A model generated the notes under the pieces. The model saw only the letters and a program-made list of their open reading frames with translations, had not been told where the DNA came from and did no database searches. Positions 1-8,258 of a DNA stretch of 64,000 bases are shown piece after piece. The stretch is from JAKIVR01 sp035933635 (GTDB lineage: Archaea > Thermoplasmatota > Thermoplasmata > Lutacidiplasmatales > UBA184), in NCBI GenBank assembly GCA_035933635.1, contig DASYYY010000038.1, forward strand, positions 1-64,000. The letters run 5' to 3'. Numbering within the stretch: the stretch's first letter is position 1; each line of letters begins with the position of its first letter. The translations under genes were made by a program, and so were the position numbers.

Positions 1-403
1 CTCGGGCGACTGAAGGGAACCGGACTTGCGGCCCAGCAAACTCGAGCCCGGCGCTCGATCCCGCGACCCCAATCCCGGGATGCCTCCGACGGGATGTGGG
101 GACGACCTTGAGCGCCCCAGAAATCGGGCGTATAACAGGAATTATACAACTTCTCGACGGAGAGCGGCAGCAGTCACGGCCGGACGAATGGGCCCTATTT
201 GTCAGACAGCTAAACTAAGATAGTATAGTTACGCTAATTACGTTATCAATTCACTAACACGTGGAAACCGCCCCCCGGTGCACTCGGATGGACCTCGGGA
301 CAGCCTCAGGGGGATCCGAACAGCCCAGGCCCCTCCGGGTGACGACTCGTCGGTGGGAAGTGAGTTAGAAGGGCTATTTGCGTTAATAAAACGCCTAGAT
401 ACA
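1..403. other. No supported gene; AT-richer stretch
   Basis: No convincing coding region or RNA gene was found. Bases about 190-250 and 360-420 are clearly richer in A+T than the rest of the window, as expected of intergenic DNA in a high-GC genome. Short open frames on both strands have skewed, arginine-rich composition and look like chance. The stretch lies downstream of the toxin-antitoxin pair, so it could hold that operon's terminator or the remains of a mobile insertion, but no repeat ends were seen. Confidence 0.5.
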
Positions 404-832
404 TTACTTACGTTTCTTGGATTCGCGTGTAGGATACTCAACGCCTTTCACACTACTCGCCCCAATTCCGCCGAGCTCCGATCGGGTCGTCACCCACTCG
501 GAGCAACCGTGCGCCTCGAGGATTCCCAAGATCATCGCCCGACTGGAGGAGCCAAGATTCGTCACGTTCCGAGCTTGGCCAAGACGGTGGAGGGCGTGCG
601 CAGTAGAGGCAGCATCGAACGGCAGAACCGTCAGCTTCTGACGAAGTCGCTCGAGCGCCGCCAAACGACGCTCGACCCCCCGGGACCTGTCCTGGTGCGC
701 CAAGACCCCGAGCTCCCAGAGGTTGAGCTCCGTCGTCGCCAGCTCCTCGGGGCCCAGCCGGCCGATCAGCGTCCGTGCCGAGGGCGCCCCGCGAAGGATA
801 TCGAGTAGGACAGGCGTGTCGAGTGCTTTCAC
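404..832 (-). CDS. vapC: VapC-like PIN-domain toxin, possibly inactive
   Basis: A 142-residue protein with the length and opening of PIN-domain ribonuclease toxins: an N-terminal D5 in a MKALDTPVLLDIL context, E40 in NLWELG and D73 in PFDAAS fit conserved acidic positions of the fold. The C-terminal part, where family members usually carry D-A-L-I-A and then T-R-N, reads S-R-A-M-I-L and T-T-R-S, so the third acidic residue and the Asn appear to be lost. The GTG start overlaps the antitoxin stop by four bases (GTGA), so the pair is translationally coupled. Known VapC enzymes cut tRNA or rRNA. By inference this copy may be catalytically weak or dead. The family call rests on context and motif order. 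Confidence 0.72.
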   Translation of the reverse strand: MKALDTPVLLDILRGAPSARTLIGRLGPEELATTELNLWELGVLAHQDRSRGVERRLAALERLRQKLTVLPFDAASTAHALHRLGQARNVTNLGSSSRAMILGILEAHGCSEWVTTRSELGGIGASSVKGVEYPTRESKKRK

Positions 833-1041
833 GCTCGCCTCCCTGGCGGTGACCGGAGCCGCCCCCAGCGGCGCCGCTCCTCCGCCGAGGGCTGCCGACC
901 CCAGGCGCCGAGCACGTCGTCGAGCGGGCCTCGCTGGGCGAGCAACCGCGCGAGCACTCGCGTGAAACTCTCCCCGGGCCGCCGATCACGTCGCAGTACG
1001 TCGTACACGTCCTTTCGGATGGCGATGTTGCGGGATGACAC
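829..1041 (-). CDS. vapB: VapB-like antitoxin
   Basis: A 70-residue protein opening with MSSRNIAIRKDVYDVLRR, the pattern of archaeal VapB antitoxins: a short N-terminal strand for ribbon-helix-helix-type DNA binding followed by a helix. The middle (ESFTRVLARLLAQ) fits the second helix, and the Arg/Gly-rich tail is the probable toxin-wrapping segment. It directly precedes the PIN-domain gene with a 4-nt overlap, the usual antitoxin-first order. The start is GTG; no in-frame ATG lies just upstream. A perfect inverted repeat begins two bases upstream of the start codon and is the obvious autoregulatory operator. Confidence 0.75.
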   Translation of the reverse strand: MSSRNIAIRKDVYDVLRRDRRPGESFTRVLARLLAQRGPLDDVLGAWGRQPSAEERRRWGRLRSPPGRRA

Positions 1042-1042
1042 A

Positions 1043-1060
1043 CATATGAATGCTCATATG
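1043..1060. promoter_or_regulatory. Palindromic operator of the VapBC pair
   Basis: Perfect 7-bp inverted repeat CATATGA-ATGC-TCATATG immediately before the antitoxin GTG start. VapB proteins normally repress their own promoter by binding such palindromes. Its AT-rich arms contrast with the surrounding GC-rich sequence. Confidence 0.6.
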
Positions 1061-1287
1061 AGCGGTTAAATCCCCAGGTCGGTGGGAAAGGGTTACGGCG
1101 CGCAGAACCGACCGCAAGGGCGGTGTGGCCGCACCCCTGGAAGGGGGTGAACCGAACTTTCGACCCGTCGGCGGCAGCGGATATTGACCTCAGGTCACGT
1201 CGAGGATAGGAACCTGAGAGCTCGAACGTCGAACTTGTTTCCGTACTTTTGGCATTCCATATATGGGGTGAAATCTTGGACCCGAAC

Positions 1288-2406
1288 ATGCAGGGCACTT
1301 CTGGGTCTCCCGAAGGGGTCGAGCAGCTCGCGCGGACGGTCATCGGAAAGACGCTCGGTCTCAAGCGCGGAGAGACCGTCCTCATCGAAGCATGGTCAAA
1401 CTCGCTCCCGTATGCCGAGGCCTTCCAGCGTGAAGCCCGAAGGGTCGGTGCCAAGCCGATCGTTCTCTTCGAGAGTGAACCTGTCTACTGGGAAACCGTC
1501 GAGGCTGGCCGAGGCAAGGATCTCGGGGTGCCTCCACGCTCGGAGTGGGCAGCGCTAGAGGCCGCCGACGCCTACGTCTACTTCTGGGGACCGTCGGACC
1601 GTACGCGCGTCCGGGCGCTCCCTCCGAAGGCGCAGCAGCAGCTGACGGCCTACAACGGCCGCTGGTACGACGTGGCCGCGAAGAAGGGGATTCGCGGCGC
1701 CCGGATCGAGCTCGCACTCGCTGAGCCCGGGAACGCCAGCGCCTATGGTGTCGACCTCGACGCCTGGCGGGCCGAGCTGATCGCCGCGAGCACCGCCGAC
1801 CCCAAGCAGATGCAGAGGGCGGGGGCGCGCCTCCGCCCCAGCTTGGAGGGCGGCAAGCGCCTTCGCATCACGCACCCGAACGGCACGGACCTGACGCTGG
1901 GCCTGAAGAAGGGGCGGAAGCTGATCGTCGATGACGGCCAAGTGGATGCGGCGGACGTGAGGGCCAAGCGGAACATGGTCAACGTCCCCGGGGGTTCTGC
2001 GGTCGTCGCGGTGGACGAATCGGTCGCCGACGGGGTCATCATCGGCAACCAGGTCAGCCGGTTCGACCAGATGCGCAAGCGACTGGGCGAGCCCCGCTGG
2101 GAGTTCAAGGATGGGCGACTCGTGAGCTTGAGCGCCTCGGAGGGCGGCCAAGAGTTCTCCGAATCCTACCGAAAGGCGCCCAAGGGCAAGGAGCGCCCCG
2201 GGATGTTTGAGATTGGACTCAACCCGGACATCCGGATTGCGCCGACGTTCGAGGACCAGGAGGCCGGGGCGGTCACCCTGTATCTCGGGGGGAACAAGGC
2301 CTACGGCGGATCGTCGAGCGTGCCGTACTTTGCCTACCTCGTCCTCCGGGGGGCCACGGTCCAGGTGGACGGCAAGACACTCGTCCAGGACGGAAAGCTC
2401 GCCTGA
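1288..2406 (+). CDS. M29-like aminopeptidase (divergent)
   Basis: About 372 residues resembling the thermophilic M29 (AmpS/AmpT/leucyl aminopeptidase) family: an N-terminal domain starting GVEQLARTVIGKTLGLKRGE, then a C-terminal half with ITHPNGTDLTLGL and GMFEIGLNPDI. In the canonical family the last motif supplies metal-binding His and Asp; here it reads SSSVPYFAYLVL, so those ligands look absent. The protein may be a non-catalytic or altered relative. The ATG is chosen because a TATA-like CATATAT sits at 1258-1264, about 27 nt upstream (leaderless pattern); upstream TTG codons at 1249 and 1276, the latter preceded by GGGGTGA, are alternatives. It is divergent from vapBC and beside peptide-uptake genes, which suits peptide use. 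Confidence 0.7.
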   Translation: MQGTSGSPEGVEQLARTVIGKTLGLKRGETVLIEAWSNSLPYAEAFQREARRVGAKPIVLFESEPVYWETVEAGRGKDLGVPPRSEWAALEAADAYVYFWGPSDRTRVRALPPKAQQQLTAYNGRWYDVAAKKGIRGARIELALAEPGNASAYGVDLDAWRAELIAASTADPKQMQRAGARLRPSLEGGKRLRITHPNGTDLTLGLKKGRKLIVDDGQVDAADVRAKRNMVNVPGGSAVVAVDESVADGVIIGNQVSRFDQMRKRLGEPRWEFKDGRLVSLSASEGGQEFSESYRKAPKGKERPGMFEIGLNPDIRIAPTFEDQEAGAVTLYLGGNKAYGGSSSVPYFAYLVLRGATVQVDGKTLVQDGKLA

Positions 2407-2570
2407 CACAGTGCGCTCCCGCACTGGTCGTCCCTTTCGCAACGGGGACGCCGGCCGCCCATCCGCCAACAGCGTGGGCGGCCGGAACCGATCCATCGGA
2501 GCTCGTGGCCCGCGGCGCCCATTGGAATCCCCACTCCGGCCCGCCATGGCGGCGACGGCCAGCCGATTCT

Positions 2571-4064
2571 TCAGCCCGGATCGCCGTAGACGGTGTAATG
2601 CCAGGATTTCCGGGCCTGGCCGGTGAGGTCGACGTAGATGTTCTTGACCACCGTGTAATCGGCGAGCGAATCCATTCCCAGATCCTTCCCAAAGCCCGAG
2701 CGCTTGAAACCGCCGTGGGGAGTCTCGGACGCGAGCGGCAGGTGGTCGTTGATCCAGACGTCGCCGAACCGTAGCGCATGCGAGGCCCGCAATGCGGTCC
2801 GTACGTCCTGGGTCCAAACGCTGCCCGCGAGGCCATAATCGACGCCGTTCGCGATGGAGATCGCCTCGTCGAACGTCTCGAACTCGAGGACGTCAAGGAC
2901 CGGACCGAAGAGCTCCTTCTGTGCGACGCCCATGTCCGGCCGCACGTCGGACAGGACCGTTGGCGCGACGAACGCGGCCCCATCATGACCCTTGGGCGCA
3001 TCGGTGTCGCCTGCCGCTAGCTTGGCCCCCTCCGCCAGGCCTTCGCGCACCATTCGAAGCACGCGCGCCTGGTGCTCGCGGTGGACCAGCGGCCCGAGAT
3101 CGGTCGAGCGCGAGAGCGGATCGCCCATGCGGATCGTCGCTAGGCGCTCCAAGAGTCGCTCCACGAACCGGCCCTTGACCGAGCGGTGCAGGATCAGGCG
3201 CGTCGCGGCGGTGCAGTCCTGGCCCCCGTTGACGAACCCCGCCACGATCGCTCCCTCCACGGCCGCGGGGACGTCGGCGTCGCCGAACACGACGAACGGC
3301 GCTTTGCCGCCCAGTTCGAGCTGGACGCGCTTGACCGACCCGCTGGCCGCCTCCATGATCCGCTTTCCCGTCTCGGTGTCGCCGGTGAGCGAGACCATGT
3401 CGACGCCCGGGTGCCGGGTCAGTTCGTCGCCGACCTCGCCCCCCGGCCCCGTCACGACATTGAGAACGCCCTTGGGCAACCCGGCCTCCTCGAAGGCCCG
3501 GGCGAGCTCCAAGGTCGTCAGCGGCGTCCAGCTCGCCGGTTTGAGGACCACCGTATTGCCCACGACGAGCGCCGGGCCGATCTTCCAGACCGCCATCATG
3601 AACGGGTAGTTCCAGGGCGTGATCGAGGCCACGACCCCGACCGGTTCGCGCCGAAAGATCGTGGTACCGTCGCCGGTGAACTCGTTCGGGCTCCGCGCCT
3701 CGAGCGTGCGCCCCGCCCCGGCGTAGAAGATCAGGTTGTCGATACCGAACGGGACGTCGGCGTCTGCGGCCTGCTTGATCGTCTTGCCCTGATTGCGGCT
3801 CTCGAGCTCGGCGATCGAACCCGCCCGCGACTGCAGGATCTGGGCAGCCTTCAGGAAGACCTCACCCCGGGCCCGCGGCGGCAGGTTCGGCCACGGCCCG
3901 CGGTCGAACGCGGTGCGGGCTGCGTCCACCGCCCGGCGCGCATCCTCCCGCGCCCCACGGGGGACCTCCGCGATGGGTTGGCCGGTGAAGGGGCTGACCA
4001 CGGCGAGTCGTGCCCCGCTGGCCGCCGGCCCCCACGTCCCATCGATGAACAATTCGAATCCCAT
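2571..4064 (-). CDS. NAD(P)-dependent aldehyde dehydrogenase (aminobutyraldehyde type)
   Basis: A full-length 497-residue ALDH: N152 in TPWNYP, catalytic E250 in LELGGK and nucleophile C284 in NGGQDCTA. The NxGQDCTA context and the ending SETPHGGFKRSGFGKDLG resemble gamma-aminobutyraldehyde/betaine-aldehyde dehydrogenases, which oxidise amino-aldehydes from polyamine breakdown to the acids. The substrate is inferred, not proven. The ATG has a strong upstream GGAAGGAGG about 6 nt away, one of the clearest Shine-Dalgarno sites in the window. It converges with the M29-like gene and is divergent from the peptide-binding protein gene; three class III aminotransferases nearby point to amine or amino-acid catabolism. 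Confidence 0.88.
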   Translation of the reverse strand: MGFELFIDGTWGPAASGARLAVVSPFTGQPIAEVPRGAREDARRAVDAARTAFDRGPWPNLPPRARGEVFLKAAQILQSRAGSIAELESRNQGKTIKQAADADVPFGIDNLIFYAGAGRTLEARSPNEFTGDGTTIFRREPVGVVASITPWNYPFMMAVWKIGPALVVGNTVVLKPASWTPLTTLELARAFEEAGLPKGVLNVVTGPGGEVGDELTRHPGVDMVSLTGDTETGKRIMEAASGSVKRVQLELGGKAPFVVFGDADVPAAVEGAIVAGFVNGGQDCTAATRLILHRSVKGRFVERLLERLATIRMGDPLSRSTDLGPLVHREHQARVLRMVREGLAEGAKLAAGDTDAPKGHDGAAFVAPTVLSDVRPDMGVAQKELFGPVLDVLEFETFDEAISIANGVDYGLAGSVWTQDVRTALRASHALRFGDVWINDHLPLASETPHGGFKRSGFGKDLGMDSLADYTVVKNIYVDLTGQARKSWHYTVYGDPG

Positions 4065-4207
4065 CTCACGACCTCCTTCCCCCGAACGGGGAACGGGTAA
4101 TAGCCCCGCAGACGGCCGCGGCGAGCGGCAACGACCGGCCCGCCCGAGCCCACCTTATGAATGTATATTCCCGTCCGGATTGGGGCACCTGAGGGAGCGC
4201 TCTCGGG

Positions 4208-6031
4208 ATGAATCCGAAGACTCGAACGATCGTCGCGATCGTGGTCATCGTCATCGTCGTCGTGGCCGGCGTCGGCCTCTATTTCTACATCACACGACCG
4301 ACGTCCTGCGCGCTCCGCTCCTCCAATCCGATCGTGCTCGACCAGCCGGAAGCACCGGACTCCATGGACCCGGCCGTCACCTTCACCACCCCCGGGTGGG
4401 CCGCCGTCGAACAGGTCTACCAGTCGCTCGTGATGTACAACGGCTCGAGTTACACGAGTTTTGTCGGGATGCTCGCCAAGAACTGGAGCACCTCCTCCGA
4501 CGGGTTCCACTGGAACTTCACGCTATGGCCCGGGATCCACTTCTCGAACGGTGACCCGATCAACGCCTACGTGGTGTGGTACAGCCTCTACCGCAGCCTC
4601 GTCGTGAACCAGGGGCCGGCGTTCATCCTCGCCGAGAACTTCGGACTGCCGGACACGGCCGCGAACGTCTCGACGGAGTTGAACAGCTGGAACTTCTTCA
4701 CGCCCACCGCGAGCCAGATCGCGACGATGTCGGCTCCGAACCAGTCGTTCGTCGCCCTCAGCAATCTGACGATCCAGTTCAACCTGGGCTCCGGGTATCT
4801 GGGGGCGGTCCCGTACCACTACCTACTGCCCACCCTCGTGGCCCCCGTGGCCTCGGCGGTCGACCCTGCCGTGGTAAGCGCCAACGGAGGCGTCCAGCCC
4901 AACACCAAGAACTCCTTCCTCGGCGTCAACATGCTCGGTAGCGGGCAGTACAAGCTCGCCTCGACCTACAATCCCTCCGGGACCAGTTTCACGCTCGTGC
5001 CCGACCCGAACTACTGGGGCCGGGGCGTCGCCGCGCAGGAGCCGTGGAACTCGATGATCCAGCCGGCGAACCGGACGATCCAGACCGACCTCCAGGGGGA
5101 CAGCTCCCTCGTCGTGCAGGACCTCAAGACCGGTTCGGTCGGGGTCGGGTCGTTCACCTACATCGGGCCGTCGACGCTCTCGGAACTGTCGGGTGTATCG
5201 TGCGTCGTGGCCCAACCGCTACCGACGGTCTACGGGGCCACGGCCGGTTCGTGGTGGATCTACATGAACCAGAGCCAGGCTCCGTTCAACAACCTGACCG
5301 TACGCGATGCGGTCGTCCACGCGATCGACTATCCGACGATCATTTCGCGGGCGTTCGGGGGGGACGCCTCCCAGTGGGTCGGGCCGGTGCCACCGTCGTA
5401 CCCGTACTACAATCCGGCGAATCTGACGCCGTACCAGTACGACCTGCCGCTCGCCAAGTCGCTCATGGCCCAGTCGCCCTGGCCGCACGGCTACCCGAGC
5501 ACCCTCAACTACGAGTACCTCAATTTCGGCGGCTGGACCGATGTGGCGACGATCCTCAAGCAGGACCTGGCCGCCATCGGGATCAACATCAACCCCATCG
5601 GGATCTCGCTCAATACGCTCATCCAGGACCAGTCGGTCGGAAGCGACGGCCAGTGCATCGCCCAGGACACCGCGCAGGGCGGGCCCTTCCCGATCGGCCA
5701 GGAGTTCTACACGTCGGACTACATCTCCCCCGACGACTGGACGCAGAACGACGCGATCAGCTACGGGTCGGCCAACATGTGCATGTCCGGCTACGCGAAC
5801 TCGACGATGGACAACCTCGTGATCGCGGCCGCGGGCGAGTCGCGGTCGACGAACCTGACGAGCGATTACACCCAGATGACCCAGCTGATGTACGAGAACT
5901 ACACCGACGCCTGGCTGGTCGTGCCGACCAGTTTTGCCGTCTACAACAACGGCGTCCACGGGATCATCTCGAACCCGATGGGGAGCGCGCTCCCCTACGT
6001 GATGATGTACAACACCGAGTGGGCCACCTAG
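4208..6031 (+). CDS. Peptide ABC transporter, family 5 substrate-binding protein
   Basis: A 607-residue extracellular solute-binding protein (SBP_bac_5/DppA-OppA family). Residues about 8-28 form one strongly hydrophobic anchor (IVAIVVIVIVVVAGVGLYF), after which the periplasmic-type fold follows: LDQPEAPDSMDPAVTF near the start, WNFTLWPGIHFSNGDP and later the C-terminal lobe. Many N-X-S/T sequons suggest surface glycosylation. TATA-like GTATATT at about 4163-4169 and a GAGGGAG element precede the ATG. It is convergent with the permease/ATPase operon, and the two transcripts share a CTAG: TAG on the top strand at 6029-6031 and TAG on the bottom strand at 6030-6028. It supplies di- or oligopeptides to that transporter. 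Confidence 0.92.
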   Translation: MNPKTRTIVAIVVIVIVVVAGVGLYFYITRPTSCALRSSNPIVLDQPEAPDSMDPAVTFTTPGWAAVEQVYQSLVMYNGSSYTSFVGMLAKNWSTSSDGFHWNFTLWPGIHFSNGDPINAYVVWYSLYRSLVVNQGPAFILAENFGLPDTAANVSTELNSWNFFTPTASQIATMSAPNQSFVALSNLTIQFNLGSGYLGAVPYHYLLPTLVAPVASAVDPAVVSANGGVQPNTKNSFLGVNMLGSGQYKLASTYNPSGTSFTLVPDPNYWGRGVAAQEPWNSMIQPANRTIQTDLQGDSSLVVQDLKTGSVGVGSFTYIGPSTLSELSGVSCVVAQPLPTVYGATAGSWWIYMNQSQAPFNNLTVRDAVVHAIDYPTIISRAFGGDASQWVGPVPPSYPYYNPANLTPYQYDLPLAKSLMAQSPWPHGYPSTLNYEYLNFGGWTDVATILKQDLAAIGININPIGISLNTLIQDQSVGSDGQCIAQDTAQGGPFPIGQEFYTSDYISPDDWTQNDAISYGSANMCMSGYANSTMDNLVIAAAGESRSTNLTSDYTQMTQLMYENYTDAWLVVPTSFAVYNNGVHGIISNPMGSALPYVMMYNTEWAT

Positions 6032-7104
6032 CCGGGCTCCGGAGCCGACCCGGGGCTCGCCGGCGCCCCCGGGGGCGGCGATTCGCTTCGGAGCGCGGAT
6101 TCCCCGACGTCGCCAACCTCCTCGGCACGGTGGCAGGCCACCTTCCGGCCCGGCCAGCCGCTGACCTCGCGGAGCGCGGGCGATTCGACCCGGCAGCGGT
6201 CGATGACGAACGGGCACCGCCCGGCGAACCGACATCCCGGCGGCGGATGGACCAGGGTCGGGATCTCGCCGGCGATGCGGTACAACGTCCGACGGCGACG
6301 CGGGTCGGGCACCGGGGCGGCGGCGAGGAGCGCCTTGGTGTATGGATGGACCGGATGCTCGAGGACGTCGCGGACCGGCCCGGTCTCCGCAACCAGTCCG
6401 AGGTAGAGCACCATCACACGGTCGGCGAGGTAGCGGACGGCCGCGACATTGTGGGTGATCAGCAGGTAGGAATAGCCGCGCTCGCGCTGGAGGGCCACGA
6501 GACGGTTGAGGACCTGCGCCTGGACGGCCACGTCGAGCGCGCTCGTCGGCTCGTCGAGGACGACGAGCCTCGGGTCGAGGATCAGCGCCCGGGCCAGCGC
6601 CAACCGCTGACGGCCCCCGCCGGAGAACTCATGGGGGTACTGGTCGAGGCAGTCGACCGGTAGGCCGACGCTGGGGAGGATGGCCGTGACGCGCTCGCGG
6701 AGCTCGCCGCTGTCGAGCTTCTCCTGGACCGTCAATGGCTCGCTGACGATCTGCCAGGCCCGCAGTCGGGGGTCGAGCGATCCGACCGGGTCCTGGAACA
6801 CGATCTGGACGTTCCGTCGCCAGCGCCGCAGTGCCTCCCCGCGCAGCCCGGTGACCTCGCGCCCGTCGAATCGGACCGTCCCGCTGGTCGGCTCGAGCAG
6901 GCGCACGGCGATCCATCCGAGCGTCGTCTTCCCCGAGCCCGATTCCCCGATCAGCCCGAGCGTCTCGCCGGGGCCGACCTGGAAGGACACCCCGTCGAGG
7001 GCGTGGACCGATTCCTGGGTGCCACCGGTGAGGTAACTGCCGACGGATCGGGTGATCGGGAAGAGCTTGGTGACGCCCTCCACCTCCAGCAGCGGGCCGT
7101 TCAT
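6028..7104 (-). CDS. dppF: Peptide ABC transporter ATPase, DppF/OppF type
   Basis: A 358-residue ABC ATPase: Walker A GESGSGKTT, signature FSGGGRQRLALARAL, Walker B LVVLDEPTSALD, then the cysteine-containing C-terminal region typical of oligopeptide transporters (GCRFAGRCPF...ACH). The ATG is chosen because it overlaps the upstream ATPase stop as ATGA and begins at the conserved LLEVEGVTKLF; the frame stays open upstream but without family similarity. It is the last gene of dppB-dppC-dppD-dppF and works as a heterodimer with the preceding ATPase to energise peptide import. Its stop shares a CTAG with the convergent binding-protein gene. Confidence 0.92.
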   Translation of the reverse strand: MNGPLLEVEGVTKLFPITRSVGSYLTGGTQESVHALDGVSFQVGPGETLGLIGESGSGKTTLGWIAVRLLEPTSGTVRFDGREVTGLRGEALRRWRRNVQIVFQDPVGSLDPRLRAWQIVSEPLTVQEKLDSGELRERVTAILPSVGLPVDCLDQYPHEFSGGGRQRLALARALILDPRLVVLDEPTSALDVAVQAQVLNRLVALQRERGYSYLLITHNVAAVRYLADRVMVLYLGLVAETGPVRDVLEHPVHPYTKALLAAAPVPDPRRRRTLYRIAGEIPTLVHPPPGCRFAGRCPFVIDRCRVESPALREVSGWPGRKVACHRAEEVGDVGESALRSESPPPGAPASPGSAPEPG

Positions 7105-8258
7105 GCGAGGGTCGGCACCTCCTCGGGGTAGAGACAACCGGTGAGATGACCGGCCTTCGCCCCGGCGGCCGCGGGTCCGGGCAGGAGCGACGGCCCCGGA
7201 GGCACCGAGCACGCCGGGCGAGCGAGCCCGCAGCGTGGCGCGAACGGGCAACCGGGCGGAAGCGCGGCGAGATTGGGGACCGATCCGGGAAGAGCCGAGA
7301 GCGCCCCGTCGGCCTTGTAGCGCGCCGGCACGGACCGGAGCAGCCCGAGCGTGTAGGGGTGCTCGGGGTGCTCGAAGACGTCGGCGACCTCGCCGAGCTC
7401 GACCAAATGGCCGGCGTACATCACCCCGACCCGGTCGGCGATCTCGGCCACGACGCCGAGGTCGTGGCTGATGAACAGAATGCTCGTCCGAACTTCCTCG
7501 AGGAGTTCCTTCATCAACGTCAGGACCTGGGCCTGGATCGTTACGTCCAGCGCGCTCGTCGGTTCGTCGGCGATGAGGAGCGCCGGGCGCTCGCTGAGGA
7601 CCATCGCGATCATCACGCGCTGGCGCATCCCGCCCGACAGCTCGTGGGGGTAGAGACCGAGGATCCGTTCGGGATCGTAGATCCGCACGAGCCGCAGGTA
7701 TTCGAGGGCCTCCGCGCGTAGTCGCTCGCGCGGGGAACCCGAGCTGGGCGAGCGCTCCATCTTCGGGAGCGAAGGCACCACGCTCCGAGCGAGCGCGTCG
7801 GCGGAGGTCGGGCGAACGGGGGCCGAATAGTCGAACGGACCGGGGGGGATCCGCGAGCGGCTGGGCGAACCGGCCTCGCGGGCGTGGCGGACACGGAGGG
7901 CCTCGGCCATCTGGTCGAAGATCCGGTAGGCGGGATTGAGCGAGTTGAGCGGCTCCTGGAGGATCATCCCGATCCCCGTCCCCCGAAGGGCCGGGAGCTC
8001 CCAGTTCGGGATCTTCAGAACTTCTTGCCCCCGGAACACGATCTCCCCGCCGCGAACCGAGGCTGGGGGCTGCGGGAGCAGACGCGGGATCGCTCCGGCC
8101 AGGGTACTCTTGCCGCAGCCGGTCTCCCCTACGATCCCTAGCACCTCACCGGGCGCGAGGTCGAACGATACGTCGTGGAGCGCGCGGACGGCACCGCGGC
8201 CGCCGGAGTAGTCGACGCTGAGCGAACGGACGCTGAGCAGGGGCTCGGTCGCGGTCAA
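7101..8258 (-). CDS. dppD: Peptide ABC transporter ATPase, DppD/OppD type
   Basis: A 385-residue ABC ATPase: Walker A GETGCGKST, Q-loop MILQEP, signature LSGGMRQRV, Walker B LLIADEPTSALD, and a Cys-rich end (GCPFAPRCG...ACS...GC) typical of DppD. An extra, Ser/Pro-rich stretch of about 50 residues (roughly 137-188) sits between the Q-loop and the signature helix and makes the protein longer than usual. The start is TTG, overlapping the upstream permease stop by 4 nt (TTGA). Third gene of the operon. Confidence 0.92.
   Translation of the reverse strand: MTATEPLLSVRSLSVDYSGGRGAVRALHDVSFDLAPGEVLGIVGETGCGKSTLAGAIPRLLPQPPASVRGGEIVFRGQEVLKIPNWELPALRGTGIGMILQEPLNSLNPAYRIFDQMAEALRVRHAREAGSPSRSRIPPGPFDYSAPVRPTSADALARSVVPSLPKMERSPSSGSPRERLRAEALEYLRLVRIYDPERILGLYPHELSGGMRQRVMIAMVLSERPALLIADEPTSALDVTIQAQVLTLMKELLEEVRTSILFISHDLGVVAEIADRVGVMYAGHLVELGEVADVFEHPEHPYTLGLLRSVPARYKADGALSALPGSVPNLAALPPGCPFAPRCGLARPACSVPPGPSLLPGPAAAGAKAGHLTGCLYPEEVPTLA

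Noticed and set aside
1..110. tRNA-like segment near the window start (GCTCGATCCCGCG)
   Set aside because: The T-arm-like string lacks a pairing 5' stem, and no anticodon arm could be folded.
5044..6663. Long overlapping frames opposite or out of phase with the peptide-binding protein and other genes
   Set aside because: Genes with GC-rich third positions produce long open shadow frames; these have Arg/Gly/Asp-rich composition and no domain motifs.
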